DNA from: a virus
Strand: one strand, 5' to 3'
Length of the DNA: 27,677 nucleotides
Virus record (IMG/VR): IMGVR_UViG_3300033145_003417
Coordinates: 1 to 27,677 of that record
The translations under genes were made by a program, and so were the position numbers. Of this stretch, positions 1-6,456 are shown piece after piece (position 1 is the stretch's first letter; each line of letters starts with the position of its first letter). The notes under the pieces were generated by a model. That model did no database searches and was not told where the DNA came from. It saw nothing but the letters and a program-made list of their open reading frames with translations.

Positions 1-402
1 CTATTCATGAAGATGGTTTTTGCTGGTATAAATGAGTTTTCCCTCGTTTTTTATTATTGTATTACACTTTACACATTGGGCTTTTTTTTCCTCAACCAAG
101 ACAATGTTTTCATACCCACAATGATAACAATGGACATAAGACCATTTTTTTGGCGCTCCTCTATCCCATGTCAGTTTACAATCATTGCACTTCCATTTGT
201 TTTGATCAAAAACTACAGAAATTGCCCAAATAAAAGCAAACAAGGAAAACAACTTTAAAAATTCTAACCTTTGCCCTAGCAAAAAAAATAAACCGCTGGT
301 AAAAAGAAATCCTATTATCTTTGGCCCTTTACTTACTGCGCGGACTTTTTTTGAACCGCACCTTGGACATGGCTGCCAGACTTTAGACAGGTCAAGAGGC
401 AT
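1..402 (-). CDS. zinc-ribbon membrane protein, host flank
   Basis: I do not recognise the family. The 133-residue protein has four CxxC pairs (CPRC near residue 13, CNDC near 72, CYHC near 92, CVKC near 109). These frame a hydrophobic stretch at about residues 28-63 that could form one or two membrane helices, so the likely picture is a membrane-anchored protein with zinc ribbons on the cytoplasmic side. An in-frame GTG lies 9 bases upstream, but a GAGGTGA Shine-Dalgarno site is correctly spaced for the ATG at 402, so I use that start. The stop codon is at the first bases of the window and the gene is complete. It lies outside the left attachment repeat and so belongs to the host chromosome or to an older insertion. 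Confidence 0.7.
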   Translation of the reverse strand: MPLDLSKVWQPCPRCGSKKVRAVSKGPKIIGFLFTSGLFFLLGQRLEFLKLFSLFAFIWAISVVFDQNKWKCNDCKLTWDRGAPKKWSYVHCYHCGYENIVLVEEKKAQCVKCNTIIKNEGKLIYTSKNHLHE

Positions 403-643
403 CACTCTCACCTCAACTTTTTTAACCTATAATTCTTTTTTTCTGAAAAAATTCCTCCCATAAGCCTTTAATCAATTAAATTTGTTACCCTTTGGATAAT
501 AGGGGTAAGGACCTGCAGCACAATCAATTAACTAATTAATGGAAATCACAGTGCAACATAAAGTTTTTCGTAGAGTAGCTTTGCCTGGCCTAATTTGGAG
601 CTCCGATCTGAACATCAATACCTTTTTTGTTTTCGTTATACAA

Positions 644-674
644 CAAAAAAACCTAGAAGCCGTGTGGCTCTAGG
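644..674 (-). terminator. original tRNA-Trp terminator
   Basis: On the minus strand a hairpin (CCTAGA paired with TCTAGG plus an inner GGC/GCC, one bulged base) is followed by seven Ts. It stands 9 bases downstream of the CCA end of the tRNA fragment at 683-727, so it is the terminator that served the intact tRNA-Trp gene before integration. Confidence 0.8.
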
Positions 675-678
675 ATTA

Positions 679-727
679 TATCTGGCAGGGGCAGAAGGAC
701 TTGAACCCTCAACCAACGGATTTGGAG
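679..727. repeat. attL: 49-bp copy of the tRNA-Trp 3' end
   Basis: The block is identical to 10535-10583. Read on the minus strand it ends in CCA at 683 and gives the acceptor 3' strand, the T arm (GAGGG/CCTTC around TTCAAGT), the variable bases and the anticodon loop CTCCAAA, so the anticodon is CCA (Trp). A few more tRNA-like bases (anticodon stem, to about 733) continue only in this copy. There is no D arm or 5' acceptor strand, so this is a fragment and not a working tRNA. Confidence 0.9.
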
Positions 728-843
728 TCCGCTAAGGGCTTTTTTATAATTTTGTATGTAGACGGTTAAGCCTTGATATATAAGGGTTTTTTTAATATCC
801 ATTTTTATTGAAATGGTTATTTTTTTATGATTTTTTACGAATT

Positions 844-868
844 TCTGTCCTAAAATCTGTCTAAAAAA
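844..868 (+). promoter_or_regulatory. left integrase arm-type sites
   Basis: Two adjacent copies of TCTGTCYTAAAA-like sequence (844-855 and 856-868) lie 120-140 bp inside attL. The same motif occurs three more times in the same orientation at 10436-10477 beside the right att repeat. Short direct repeats near both ends of an element are what arm-type binding sites of a tyrosine integrase look like. Binding is inferred. Confidence 0.6.
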
Positions 869-927
869 TTAGGGTTTATTATTGGGGCATTGTACCTTTA
901 GGGGGTTGGGGTAGGAGAGTGCGCTTT

Positions 928-1027
928 GTAAACTATGATCATAAATAGTTAACTTATTAAGAATAAAAAAATATAGTTAAACTTTAATAAAAAATATATT
1001 GACAAGTAAAACTTTGTTTATTAAAAT
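928..1027 (+). promoter_or_regulatory. promoter and repeated operators of the first element-1 gene
   Basis: TTGACA at 999-1004, a 17-base spacer and TAAAAT at 1022-1027 form a strong sigma-A-type promoter. Three imperfect repeats of AGTTAAACTTTATTAA type (946-960, 974-990, 1005-1024) are spaced about 28 bp apart, and the last covers the spacer. GTAAACTA at 928-935 is nearly the inverse of TAGTTAAC at 946-953. The arrangement suggests autoregulation, perhaps by the protein starting at 1060. Confidence 0.6.
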
Positions 1028-1059
1028 ATAACCATAGAAAGTATTTTGGAGGTAATAAA

Positions 1060-1713
1060 ATGGCTAATGAAAATTATATTGGAGTAAAGCTCCCAAAAAA
1101 TGAGGGTGGACTTTTAAGAGAAAGACTGCAAGTAGCTGCAAATAAACATGAAGTTGCTTTAAGCAGATTTTTACTTGATAGTGCTATAGAAAGCATGGAA
1201 ATAGGCGCACAATTCAAGGCAAGTGTAGAAAAACACTTTGAAAGTCTAGGTTGGCCCTGGTGGAAGGTAGTAAAAGCTGTTGTAATAAAAAGAATGGCGG
1301 AAGATGATGCACAGGCGGAAATTTGCGGCCAACGGGAAGATATTTGTGTGGAGTTTATGGAGGTAGACGAAGATTGTTTATATAAAACTATAAAGACAAA
1401 TGAACTTAAAAAACTTGAGCGTGAAGTTGTAGAGCATGCACTTGAAAAAGAATATTACGGGTTAAATCTGGAAGAATTTGAAAGGGAATTATTAATTAAA
1501 TATCGTGTAGGAAAAGCATGGGCAGAATCAGATGAACGTAAAAAAGAACTTGAAATGCAAAAATATGTTGAAGAAATTGAAGCAAAAATGCGTGAAAGTA
1601 TTAAAAATAATCCGGAGGAAAAGGAAAAATACGAAAGATTTAAAGAAAAATATGGCGTAAAAGACGGAAAATTTACGGCATCTTATTGGGAGAATGACGA
1701 GCCGGAGAAATAA
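1060..1713 (+). CDS. hypothetical protein, possible RHH N-terminus
   Basis: I do not recognise this 217-residue protein with certainty. The first 45 residues (a short beta-like VKLP segment, then helices with RERLQVAANKHEV and LSRFLLDSAIE) look like a ribbon-helix-helix DNA-binding fold. The rest is highly charged and helical, rich in Glu and Lys after residue 110, and may form a coiled coil. A GGAGGT site lies 6 bases before the ATG. It is the first gene of element 1 and sits behind a strong promoter with three repeated operator-like sequences, which fits a regulator or a partition-like protein of the element. The DNA-binding role is an inference from fold appearance and position. Confidence 0.6.
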   Translation: MANENYIGVKLPKNEGGLLRERLQVAANKHEVALSRFLLDSAIESMEIGAQFKASVEKHFESLGWPWWKVVKAVVIKRMAEDDAQAEICGQREDICVEFMEVDEDCLYKTIKTNELKKLEREVVEHALEKEYYGLNLEEFERELLIKYRVGKAWAESDERKKELEMQKYVEEIEAKMRESIKNNPEEKEKYERFKEKYGVKDGKFTASYWENDEPEK

Positions 1714-1777
1714 GGCTTAAAATATTAAGATTTACTACTACTAAACCTTAATTTACCATAAAGGAAGGTAGGAAGAA

Positions 1778-1948
1778 ATGCCAGAAAAAAAACCTATTAC
1801 ATGCCCTAAATGTGGAAAGCGTTTAAGTGATTGTTTGGGGAAGGTCCATATCGAGGGAGGTTCAATTCTCTCCTGGTGTAAAAAATGTAAGACCGAAATT
1901 GAAATATACGGCGATTGTAAAACAAGAATACCGGAAAAAACTGCATAA
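1778..1948 (+). CDS. Com-like small zinc-finger protein
   Basis: This 56-residue protein has CPKCGKRL near the N-terminus and WCKKCKTEIEI in the middle, a CxxC...CxxC knuckle laid out like the Com family (phage Mu Com is a zinc-finger protein that binds mom mRNA and activates its translation). It starts at an ATG preceded by GGAAGGTAGGAAG and ends just before a strong terminator, so it closes the first transcription unit of element 1. An RNA-binding, translational-control role is a family-based inference. A generic zinc ribbon cannot be excluded. Confidence 0.6.
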   Translation: MPEKKPITCPKCGKRLSDCLGKVHIEGGSILSWCKKCKTEIEIYGDCKTRIPEKTA

Positions 1949-1964
1949 ATACAAAGAGCCTAGA

Positions 1965-2003
1965 GCCTGGTAAATAGATTATAGTTATTTACCAGGCTTT
2001 TAC
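1965..2003 (+). terminator. rho-independent terminator after the Com-like gene
   Basis: GCCTGGTAAATA pairs perfectly with TATTTACCAGGC (12 bp, 9-base loop), followed by a T-rich tail. It separates the regulatory genes from the replication genes. Confidence 0.85.
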
Positions 2004-2024
2004 TTTATTTAAGGGGTGATTATT

Positions 2025-2216
2025 TTGAGTCAGAGAACCAAAATGCTACCGGCGGAAGCGGCTGAATACATAGGCTGCCGGTATTCTAAATTAATGCAGA
2101 TGGTCCGGTTGAAGCAGCTCCCACATTACCGGATCGGGAGAAGAGTTTTATTCACGAAAGAAGCCCTTGATCTATGGATCGAGAACCAGGAGCGGCAGTC
2201 AGTGCAAAATTGTTAG
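2025..2216 (+). CDS. small HTH protein (excisionase/AlpA-like)
   Basis: The 63-residue protein fits the MerR-like HTH_17 family: PAEAAEYIGCRYSKLMQMVRLKQLPHYRIGRRVLFTKEALDLWIE is the usual helix-turn-helix followed by the 'R-I-G-R-R-V-x-F' wing. Such proteins serve as excisionases or as AlpA-type activators of integrase genes. A GTG at 2016 could extend the frame, but AAGGGGTG is ideally spaced for the TTG at 2025, so I choose that. The gene lies directly before the primase gene. A second HTH protein of the same kind sits at 8412 near the integrase, so this one is more likely a regulator of replication genes than the excisionase. Confidence 0.75.
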   Translation: MSQRTKMLPAEAAEYIGCRYSKLMQMVRLKQLPHYRIGRRVLFTKEALDLWIENQERQSVQNC

Positions 2217-2227
2217 GAGGTGGGAAC

Positions 2228-2818
2228 ATGGGATACGCATTAAAAAATGACATATTTGAAACGGTTAAAGAAATCCCACTTGCTGAGCTGGTTAGCCGGT
2301 ACTGTCCGGAAACAAGGTTAAGAGGTGGCAGAATGAGATTAAAAGGTTCATGCCCGCTACATATTGACCGTGATCCTTCGTTTGTTATTTATCCTTCTTC
2401 TAATAGCTGGTACTGCTTTTCTTGCTGTAATGGCGGTGATGGCGTTCGCTTGGTGCAGCTCATTACCGGGTTAAGCCCTTTAGAAGCTGCTAAGTTGATT
2501 ACCAGGGATTTTGGGGTTGGTATTGATGATATTTCCCCTCAGGAGGCACAAAAACGAGCCCGTGAGGCCGCTAAGGAAAGGGAATTAGAAGAACTATTTA
2601 ACCAAAGAGTTACCCAGGCTTATGATGTTCTTTGTTTCTTTATTAGGACCGTAGAACGACACATATTATTAGGGGGTTATGATGCCTATTTAAAGTATAA
2701 CGTTTTGGTTAATAAATTACCTGTTTGGAATTATTTAGCTGATCTTTTGTTATATGGTGATTTGGAAACAAAAATAGAAGTTTTAAAGCTCCCGGAGGTG
2801 AAGGCATGGCTGGAGTAG
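2228..2818 (+). CDS. CHC2 zinc-finger primase-like protein
   Basis: The 196-residue protein carries a DnaG-type CHC2 zinc-binding domain at about residues 20-95: C42-x2-H45, then WYCFSC (C63, C66), followed by GGDGVRLV. This domain reads single-stranded template for primer start sites. No Toprim catalytic core is present; the C-terminal half is helical and unassigned, so it probably works with the helicase encoded next. I choose the ATG at 2228 because GGAGGTGGGAAC precedes it; the frame is open further upstream but overlaps the HTH gene. Its last 13 bases overlap the helicase start, indicating translational coupling. Confidence 0.85.
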   Translation: MGYALKNDIFETVKEIPLAELVSRYCPETRLRGGRMRLKGSCPLHIDRDPSFVIYPSSNSWYCFSCCNGGDGVRLVQLITGLSPLEAAKLITRDFGVGIDDISPQEAQKRAREAAKERELEELFNQRVTQAYDVLCFFIRTVERHILLGGYDAYLKYNVLVNKLPVWNYLADLLLYGDLETKIEVLKLPEVKAWLE

Positions 2819-4221
2819 GTAGAACCTTATTAAAGGCTGTTAAAAAAGATCCTGAGCTGGCTAGTATGCTGGATACTTCCAAGGGAAAGCCGCAAACAGA
2901 TATTTCAGATGCAATTTGCGCTAATAAATTTATTGAGATACATGGGAACAAAATTAGATACTGCCACGCATACAAAAAATGGTTCATTTATGACGGTGCA
3001 AAATGGGCCGTTGATGATAGCGAGAATATTTATAACCTGGGGCTAGATGTTGCTAGGTATTACTATCAACAGGCCCAAAACACTGATGATATTGAATATG
3101 TTCGTAAGTTTGGGCAGATTGGCTTAAAACTTACTAATAACCGGAATATTTACAACTTTGTAGAGGCTGCCCGGAGGTTGCCGGGGATTCCTGTTAAATC
3201 GGATGAATTAGATCAAGATATTTATAAGCTTAATACTTTAAATTGCACTATAGATTTAAGGAACGGGAACAGATTAAAGCATAATCCCAAGGATCTTATA
3301 ACTAAAATGGTTAATGCCCAATATAGACCAGATGCGGAATGTCCTACCTGGTTAAAATTTCTTAATCGTATTATGGATGGTAATCAGGATCTAATAGATT
3401 ACTTGCAACGATTGGCAGGTTATTCCTTAACCGGCGATACTTCAGAGCATAGCTTATATATTCTCTATGGTACGGGCCGGAATGGGAAAAGCGTTTTTCT
3501 TAATACCTTGCTTTATGTCATAGGTAACTATGGCAAGCAAATTCGACCAAGTATTTTACTTGAAAAATATAATGATAATTCCAGCAATGATATTGCCTCA
3601 TTGAAAGGGATAAGGTTTGCTACAACTTCGGAAATAGAAGAAGGTAAACGAATGGCAGAGGCGACAGTTAAAAGCCTAACTGGAGGAGATGAGGTAAGCT
3701 GCAGGTTCTTATATGGTGAATATTTTACATTCAGGCCACAAGCAAAAATATTCCTTGGCACGAATCATAAACCGAATATTCGGGGAACTGATGTAGCTAT
3801 CTGGGAACGGATTCACTTAATACCGTTTACTCAATATATCACTGAGAAGGAACGGGACAAACACTTATTTGAAAAGCTAATAGCCGAGGCTGATGGTATC
3901 CTATTATGGGCCGTGGAAGGCTGTTTGGCATGGCAAAGTGAGAGCCTTAATCCCCCAGATATTGTGAGAAATGCGGTTAAATCATACCGTGAAGAAATGG
4001 ATGTTTTGGCTAATTTTATAAATGAGTGCTGTATTATTGCCAGTTATGCCAAGGTGCAATCAGGGAAGCTATTTGAAAAATATCAAATATGGTGTAGAGA
4101 GAACGGAGAAACAGCTATAAATCAGAGAAAATTCGGAATGCGACTTAAAGAAAAGGGCTTTAATAATATCCGTGGTACTGGTGGAAGGTATTTCTGGGAA
4201 GGTATAGGGATAATTGAATAG
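2806..4221 (+). CDS. D5/P4-family replicative helicase
   Basis: This is a 471-residue phage/plasmid primase-helicase of the P4 C-terminal (D5) type, a superfamily 3 ATPase that opens the element origin. A D5_N-like region spans about residues 40-190. Walker A is GTGRNGKS (residues 222-229), followed by DIASLKGIRFATTSEIEEG (Walker B/B' area) and the sensor-type segment FLGTNHKPNI near 325. The C-terminal 80 residues look like a winged-helix DNA-binding domain. The zinc-finger part of the primase is a separate upstream gene that overlaps by 13 bp. The stop codon overlaps the first iteron of the putative origin, so protein and binding site travel as one cassette, as in P4 and SaPIs. Confidence 0.9.
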   Translation: MAGVGRTLLKAVKKDPELASMLDTSKGKPQTDISDAICANKFIEIHGNKIRYCHAYKKWFIYDGAKWAVDDSENIYNLGLDVARYYYQQAQNTDDIEYVRKFGQIGLKLTNNRNIYNFVEAARRLPGIPVKSDELDQDIYKLNTLNCTIDLRNGNRLKHNPKDLITKMVNAQYRPDAECPTWLKFLNRIMDGNQDLIDYLQRLAGYSLTGDTSEHSLYILYGTGRNGKSVFLNTLLYVIGNYGKQIRPSILLEKYNDNSSNDIASLKGIRFATTSEIEEGKRMAEATVKSLTGGDEVSCRFLYGEYFTFRPQAKIFLGTNHKPNIRGTDVAIWERIHLIPFTQYITEKERDKHLFEKLIAEADGILLWAVEGCLAWQSESLNPPDIVRNAVKSYREEMDVLANFINECCIIASYAKVQSGKLFEKYQIWCRENGETAINQRKFGMRLKEKGFNNIRGTGGRYFWEGIGIIE

Positions 4222-4327
4222 TGAACCAAGTGAACCTAGTGAACCTTATTTACATTGTTTACTTTACAAGTTATCTCTATAGGGACTTTCCTAAATATCA
4301 TTCACTTCGTTCACTTGGTTCACTATT
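4220..4327. repeat. iteron origin of replication of element 1 (putative)
   Basis: Three tandem 9-bp units of AGTGAACCN begin at 4220, 4229 and 4238. Three units of the inverse, TTCACTTSG, begin at 4301, 4310 and 4319. They face each other across 54 bp of AT-rich DNA. SaPI origins have the same plan (two iteron sets flanking an AT-rich stretch, next to the rep gene), and P4-type helicases bind such repeats. Origin function is inferred from this layout. Confidence 0.7.
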
Positions 4328-4351
4328 AGGAAAAAGTTAGGAGATAAAACA

Positions 4352-4423
4352 ATGAAATTCATAGAAATTAGACTTACAAAATGCAGATTATACCTAACTA
4401 AAAAAAATAAAGAGGTGAAATAA
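4352..4423 (+). CDS. 23-residue leader ORF before the tape-measure gene
   Basis: A short frame begins at an ATG 7 bases after AGGAGAT and ends in TAA one base before the tape-measure ATG. The GAGGTG site of the tape-measure gene lies inside its last codons. The peptide is basic (many Lys, Arg) with no recognisable motif. Ribosomes translating it would pass through the next initiation site, so translational coupling is possible. It may be non-functional. Confidence 0.35.
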   Translation: MKFIEIRLTKCRLYLTKKNKEVK

Positions 4424-4424
4424 A

Positions 4425-6056
4425 ATGGCTGAAAAAAAATTAATGGTTGTAGTTGGGGCCAATATAACTGATTTTCAAAAGAAAATGAATGAAACAAGTA
4501 AAACCCTTACAAGAATGTCTCGAGATGCTCAAAAATCATTTGGGCCTATCATGAATACGATCGGAGCAGGATTAAAAATAGCTGGAGCAGCGGCGGCAAC
4601 AGGGTTTGGAGCTGTTGTGGCTGCTGGGTTTAAAATGAACGCAGAACTAGAACAAAGCAAAGTAGCTTTTACCACAATGCTTGGATCTGCCAAACAAGCT
4701 GATCAATTTTTGCGCCAGATGAGAAATTTTGCCGCTCGTACCCCGTTTGAGTTTAATGAATTGCAGGGAGCGGCGAAGAAAATGCTAGCCTTTGGCTTTG
4801 CCGCCCAGGATGTAATACCAATGATGACTGCCGTCGGTGATGCTGTTGCGGGTCTTGGTGGTGGGCAAGAAATGATTGACCGAGTAACAATGGCCATGGG
4901 ACAAATGAAAGCTAAAGGCAAAGTATCTGCCGAAGAGCTAATGCAGCTTGCTGAAGCGGGTATCCCTGCTTATGAAATTCTACAAAAAAAACTTGGCTTA
5001 TCCGCAGATCAAATTGCGAATATTGGTAAAGAGGGAATCAATGCAGATAAAGCCATTAAAGCCCTCTTGGAAGGAATGGAAGAAAAATTTGGCGGCATGA
5101 TGATTAAGCAATCAAAAACCTGGGGTGGATTGTGGTCTACATTAAAAGATAATGCCGCAATTTTTATACAGGAAATAACAGGGCCTATATTTGAGGCGGC
5201 TAAAACAAAATTAGCTGGACTAATGGATTATATTGCAAAGTTAGAAGAAAACGGAACATTGAAACAATGGGCCAATAACATTGCTAAAAACATTAAGTCT
5301 GTGTGGGATGTTGTCAATAATGCATTAAATGGATTAATTCAGGCGGGGAAGTTTATCTATGATCATTGGAATTTAATTGGCCCTGTTGTTGCTGGAGTGG
5401 TTGCGGGATTTATGGCATTTAAAACTGTAACAACCGTGATTAATGGTGCAAAAGTAGCGATGGCAGCTCTTAATTTAGTTATGAATCTGAACCCTATAGG
5501 CATTGTTGTACTTGCTGTAACAGCCTTGGTAACTGCCGGAGTACTGCTGTATAAAAATTGGGATACGATAAAAGCCAAGGCCGCTGAATTATGGATCGGT
5601 TTAACAGATGCCTTTAATGGCATAAAGAAAACCGTTGTTGGTGTTTGGAATAGCATAGTTGCGAATATCAAAGGCGCTATTAATAGCATTATCAATTCAA
5701 TAAATGGATTTATTGGCTCAATTAATACTATAAAAATAAAGGTTCCTGCTGTTAATATTCCACTGGTTGGCACGGTGGGAGGGTTTAGCATTGGATTACC
5801 ACAAATACTTAAGATCCCTAATATCCCCATGCTTGCCCAGGGGGGCATAATAACCAGACCCACATTGGCAATGATTGGGGAATCTGGGCCAGAGGCGGTT
5901 GTGCCTTTAAACAGAAGTAATTATAGCAGTTATGGTTTAAAGATAAGTGGTCCTCTTGTGTATGTAAATCAAGTAAGTAGCGATTATGACGTTGAGCGCA
6001 TGGGAGAACAGTTTGTCAAAGTGCTCCGACGAAAAGGGGTGCCGGTTGGAGTCTAA
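4425..6056 (+). CDS. phage tail tape-measure protein (short)
   Basis: This 543-residue tape-measure protein would set tail length and act as scaffold for tail-tube assembly. Residues 75-210 match the tape-measure N-terminal domain (SKVAFTTMLGSAKQADQFL, FAARTPFEFNEL, GKVSAEELMQLAEAGIPAYEIL). Hydrophobic segments at about 318-380 follow, and the end has the typical AQGGIITRPTLAMIGESGPEAVVPL motif, so the gene is complete. Tape measures are often longer; by the usual scale of about 1.5 angstrom per residue this one fits a tail of roughly 80 nm. No tail-tube, chaperone or baseplate gene lies nearby, which is very unusual. The start follows GAGGTGAAATAAA. Confidence 0.9.
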   Translation: MAEKKLMVVVGANITDFQKKMNETSKTLTRMSRDAQKSFGPIMNTIGAGLKIAGAAAATGFGAVVAAGFKMNAELEQSKVAFTTMLGSAKQADQFLRQMRNFAARTPFEFNELQGAAKKMLAFGFAAQDVIPMMTAVGDAVAGLGGGQEMIDRVTMAMGQMKAKGKVSAEELMQLAEAGIPAYEILQKKLGLSADQIANIGKEGINADKAIKALLEGMEEKFGGMMIKQSKTWGGLWSTLKDNAAIFIQEITGPIFEAAKTKLAGLMDYIAKLEENGTLKQWANNIAKNIKSVWDVVNNALNGLIQAGKFIYDHWNLIGPVVAGVVAGFMAFKTVTTVINGAKVAMAALNLVMNLNPIGIVVLAVTALVTAGVLLYKNWDTIKAKAAELWIGLTDAFNGIKKTVVGVWNSIVANIKGAINSIINSINGFIGSINTIKIKVPAVNIPLVGTVGGFSIGLPQILKIPNIPMLAQGGIITRPTLAMIGESGPEAVVPLNRSNYSSYGLKISGPLVYVNQVSSDYDVERMGEQFVKVLRRKGVPVGV

Positions 6057-6112
6057 AATGGCAGAGGGGTAAGCCCCTTCCATTCTCCAAGGCCTTTTCG
6101 CTCTTGACCGTT

Positions 6113-6151
6113 GGGACACTCTAATGCGAGAAAATGTCCCCGAATTTTTTT
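6113..6151 (+). terminator. terminator after the tape-measure gene
   Basis: GGGACA (6113-6118) pairs with TGTCCC (6135-6140), with an inner CTC/GAG helix, and seven Ts follow at 6145-6151. A smaller AGGGG/CCCCT hairpin lies upstream at 6064-6077. The same 5' strand, extended to TGACCGTTGGGACA, could instead pair with TGTCCCAATGGTCA near 6207-6220, so two structures compete. Confidence 0.6.
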
Positions 6152-6218
6152 AAAGTGGCAATATTTAAAAAAAATCCTGATTTTGGGAAAAAAACTCACA
6201 CGATGTTGTCCCAATGGT

Positions 6219-6420
6219 CAGGAAGAATGAGGTAGTGAAGAATTACCTACCCCTCCTAAAGTTTTGAGCTAACCCCAAAATTCTAATAACCAAAGCCTAC
6301 TTGGTGGATGGTGTTACCAGATGGAGCATTAATGAAGCAAGTAGGAGCGTAAACTTGCAGATGTAAGTTGAAGTTCTATGGTCCAGATGGACCAGGAGAG
6401 AACACGCAGAAGTTTAGGGA
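6219..6420 (+). ncRNA. structured leader RNA with three AGAT-loop hairpins
   Basis: There is no gene in the 400 bases between the tape-measure and capsid genes. The second half folds into several local hairpins: AGGTAGT/ATTACCT (near 6230-6248); CCTACTTG (6296-6303) with CAAGTAGG (6338-6345), which encloses a hairpin at 6309-6331; AACTTGC/GTAAGTT (6352-6369); and TGGTCC/GGACCA (6379-6394). The last three all close a tetraloop AGAT with a C-G pair. Repetition of one loop on unrelated stem sequences suggests recognition by a protein. It lies in the 5' leader of the capsid gene. I match it to no known RNA class; a free-standing RNA or a cis-acting leader are both possible. Confidence 0.55.
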
Positions 6421-6456
6421 AGTATCTCAAAAAATAAAGAAAGGATTGATAAATTT

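Noticed and set aside
683-733. tRNA-Trp gene on the minus strand
   Set aside because: Only the 3' part (anticodon stem-loop, T arm, acceptor 3' strand and CCA) is present; there is no D arm or 5' acceptor strand. The same holds for 10539-10583. Both are attachment-site fragments.
4220-4327. Terminator or transposon ends
   Set aside because: The inverted arrangement could pair, but the arms are internally periodic (9 bp) and 54 bases apart, with no T tract or transposase.
6309-6350. TPP or other riboswitch
   Set aside because: A stretch resembles the TPP core loosely (ACCAGATGGA, GCATTAATG), but the conserved CTGAGA and the second arm are absent and the gene downstream is a capsid gene.
6345-6377. 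Group II intron domain V
   Set aside because: GAGC...GTTC bases pair in the expected way, but the catalytic bulge, GNRA-type loop and domain VI branch A are missing and there is no reverse transcriptase nearby.
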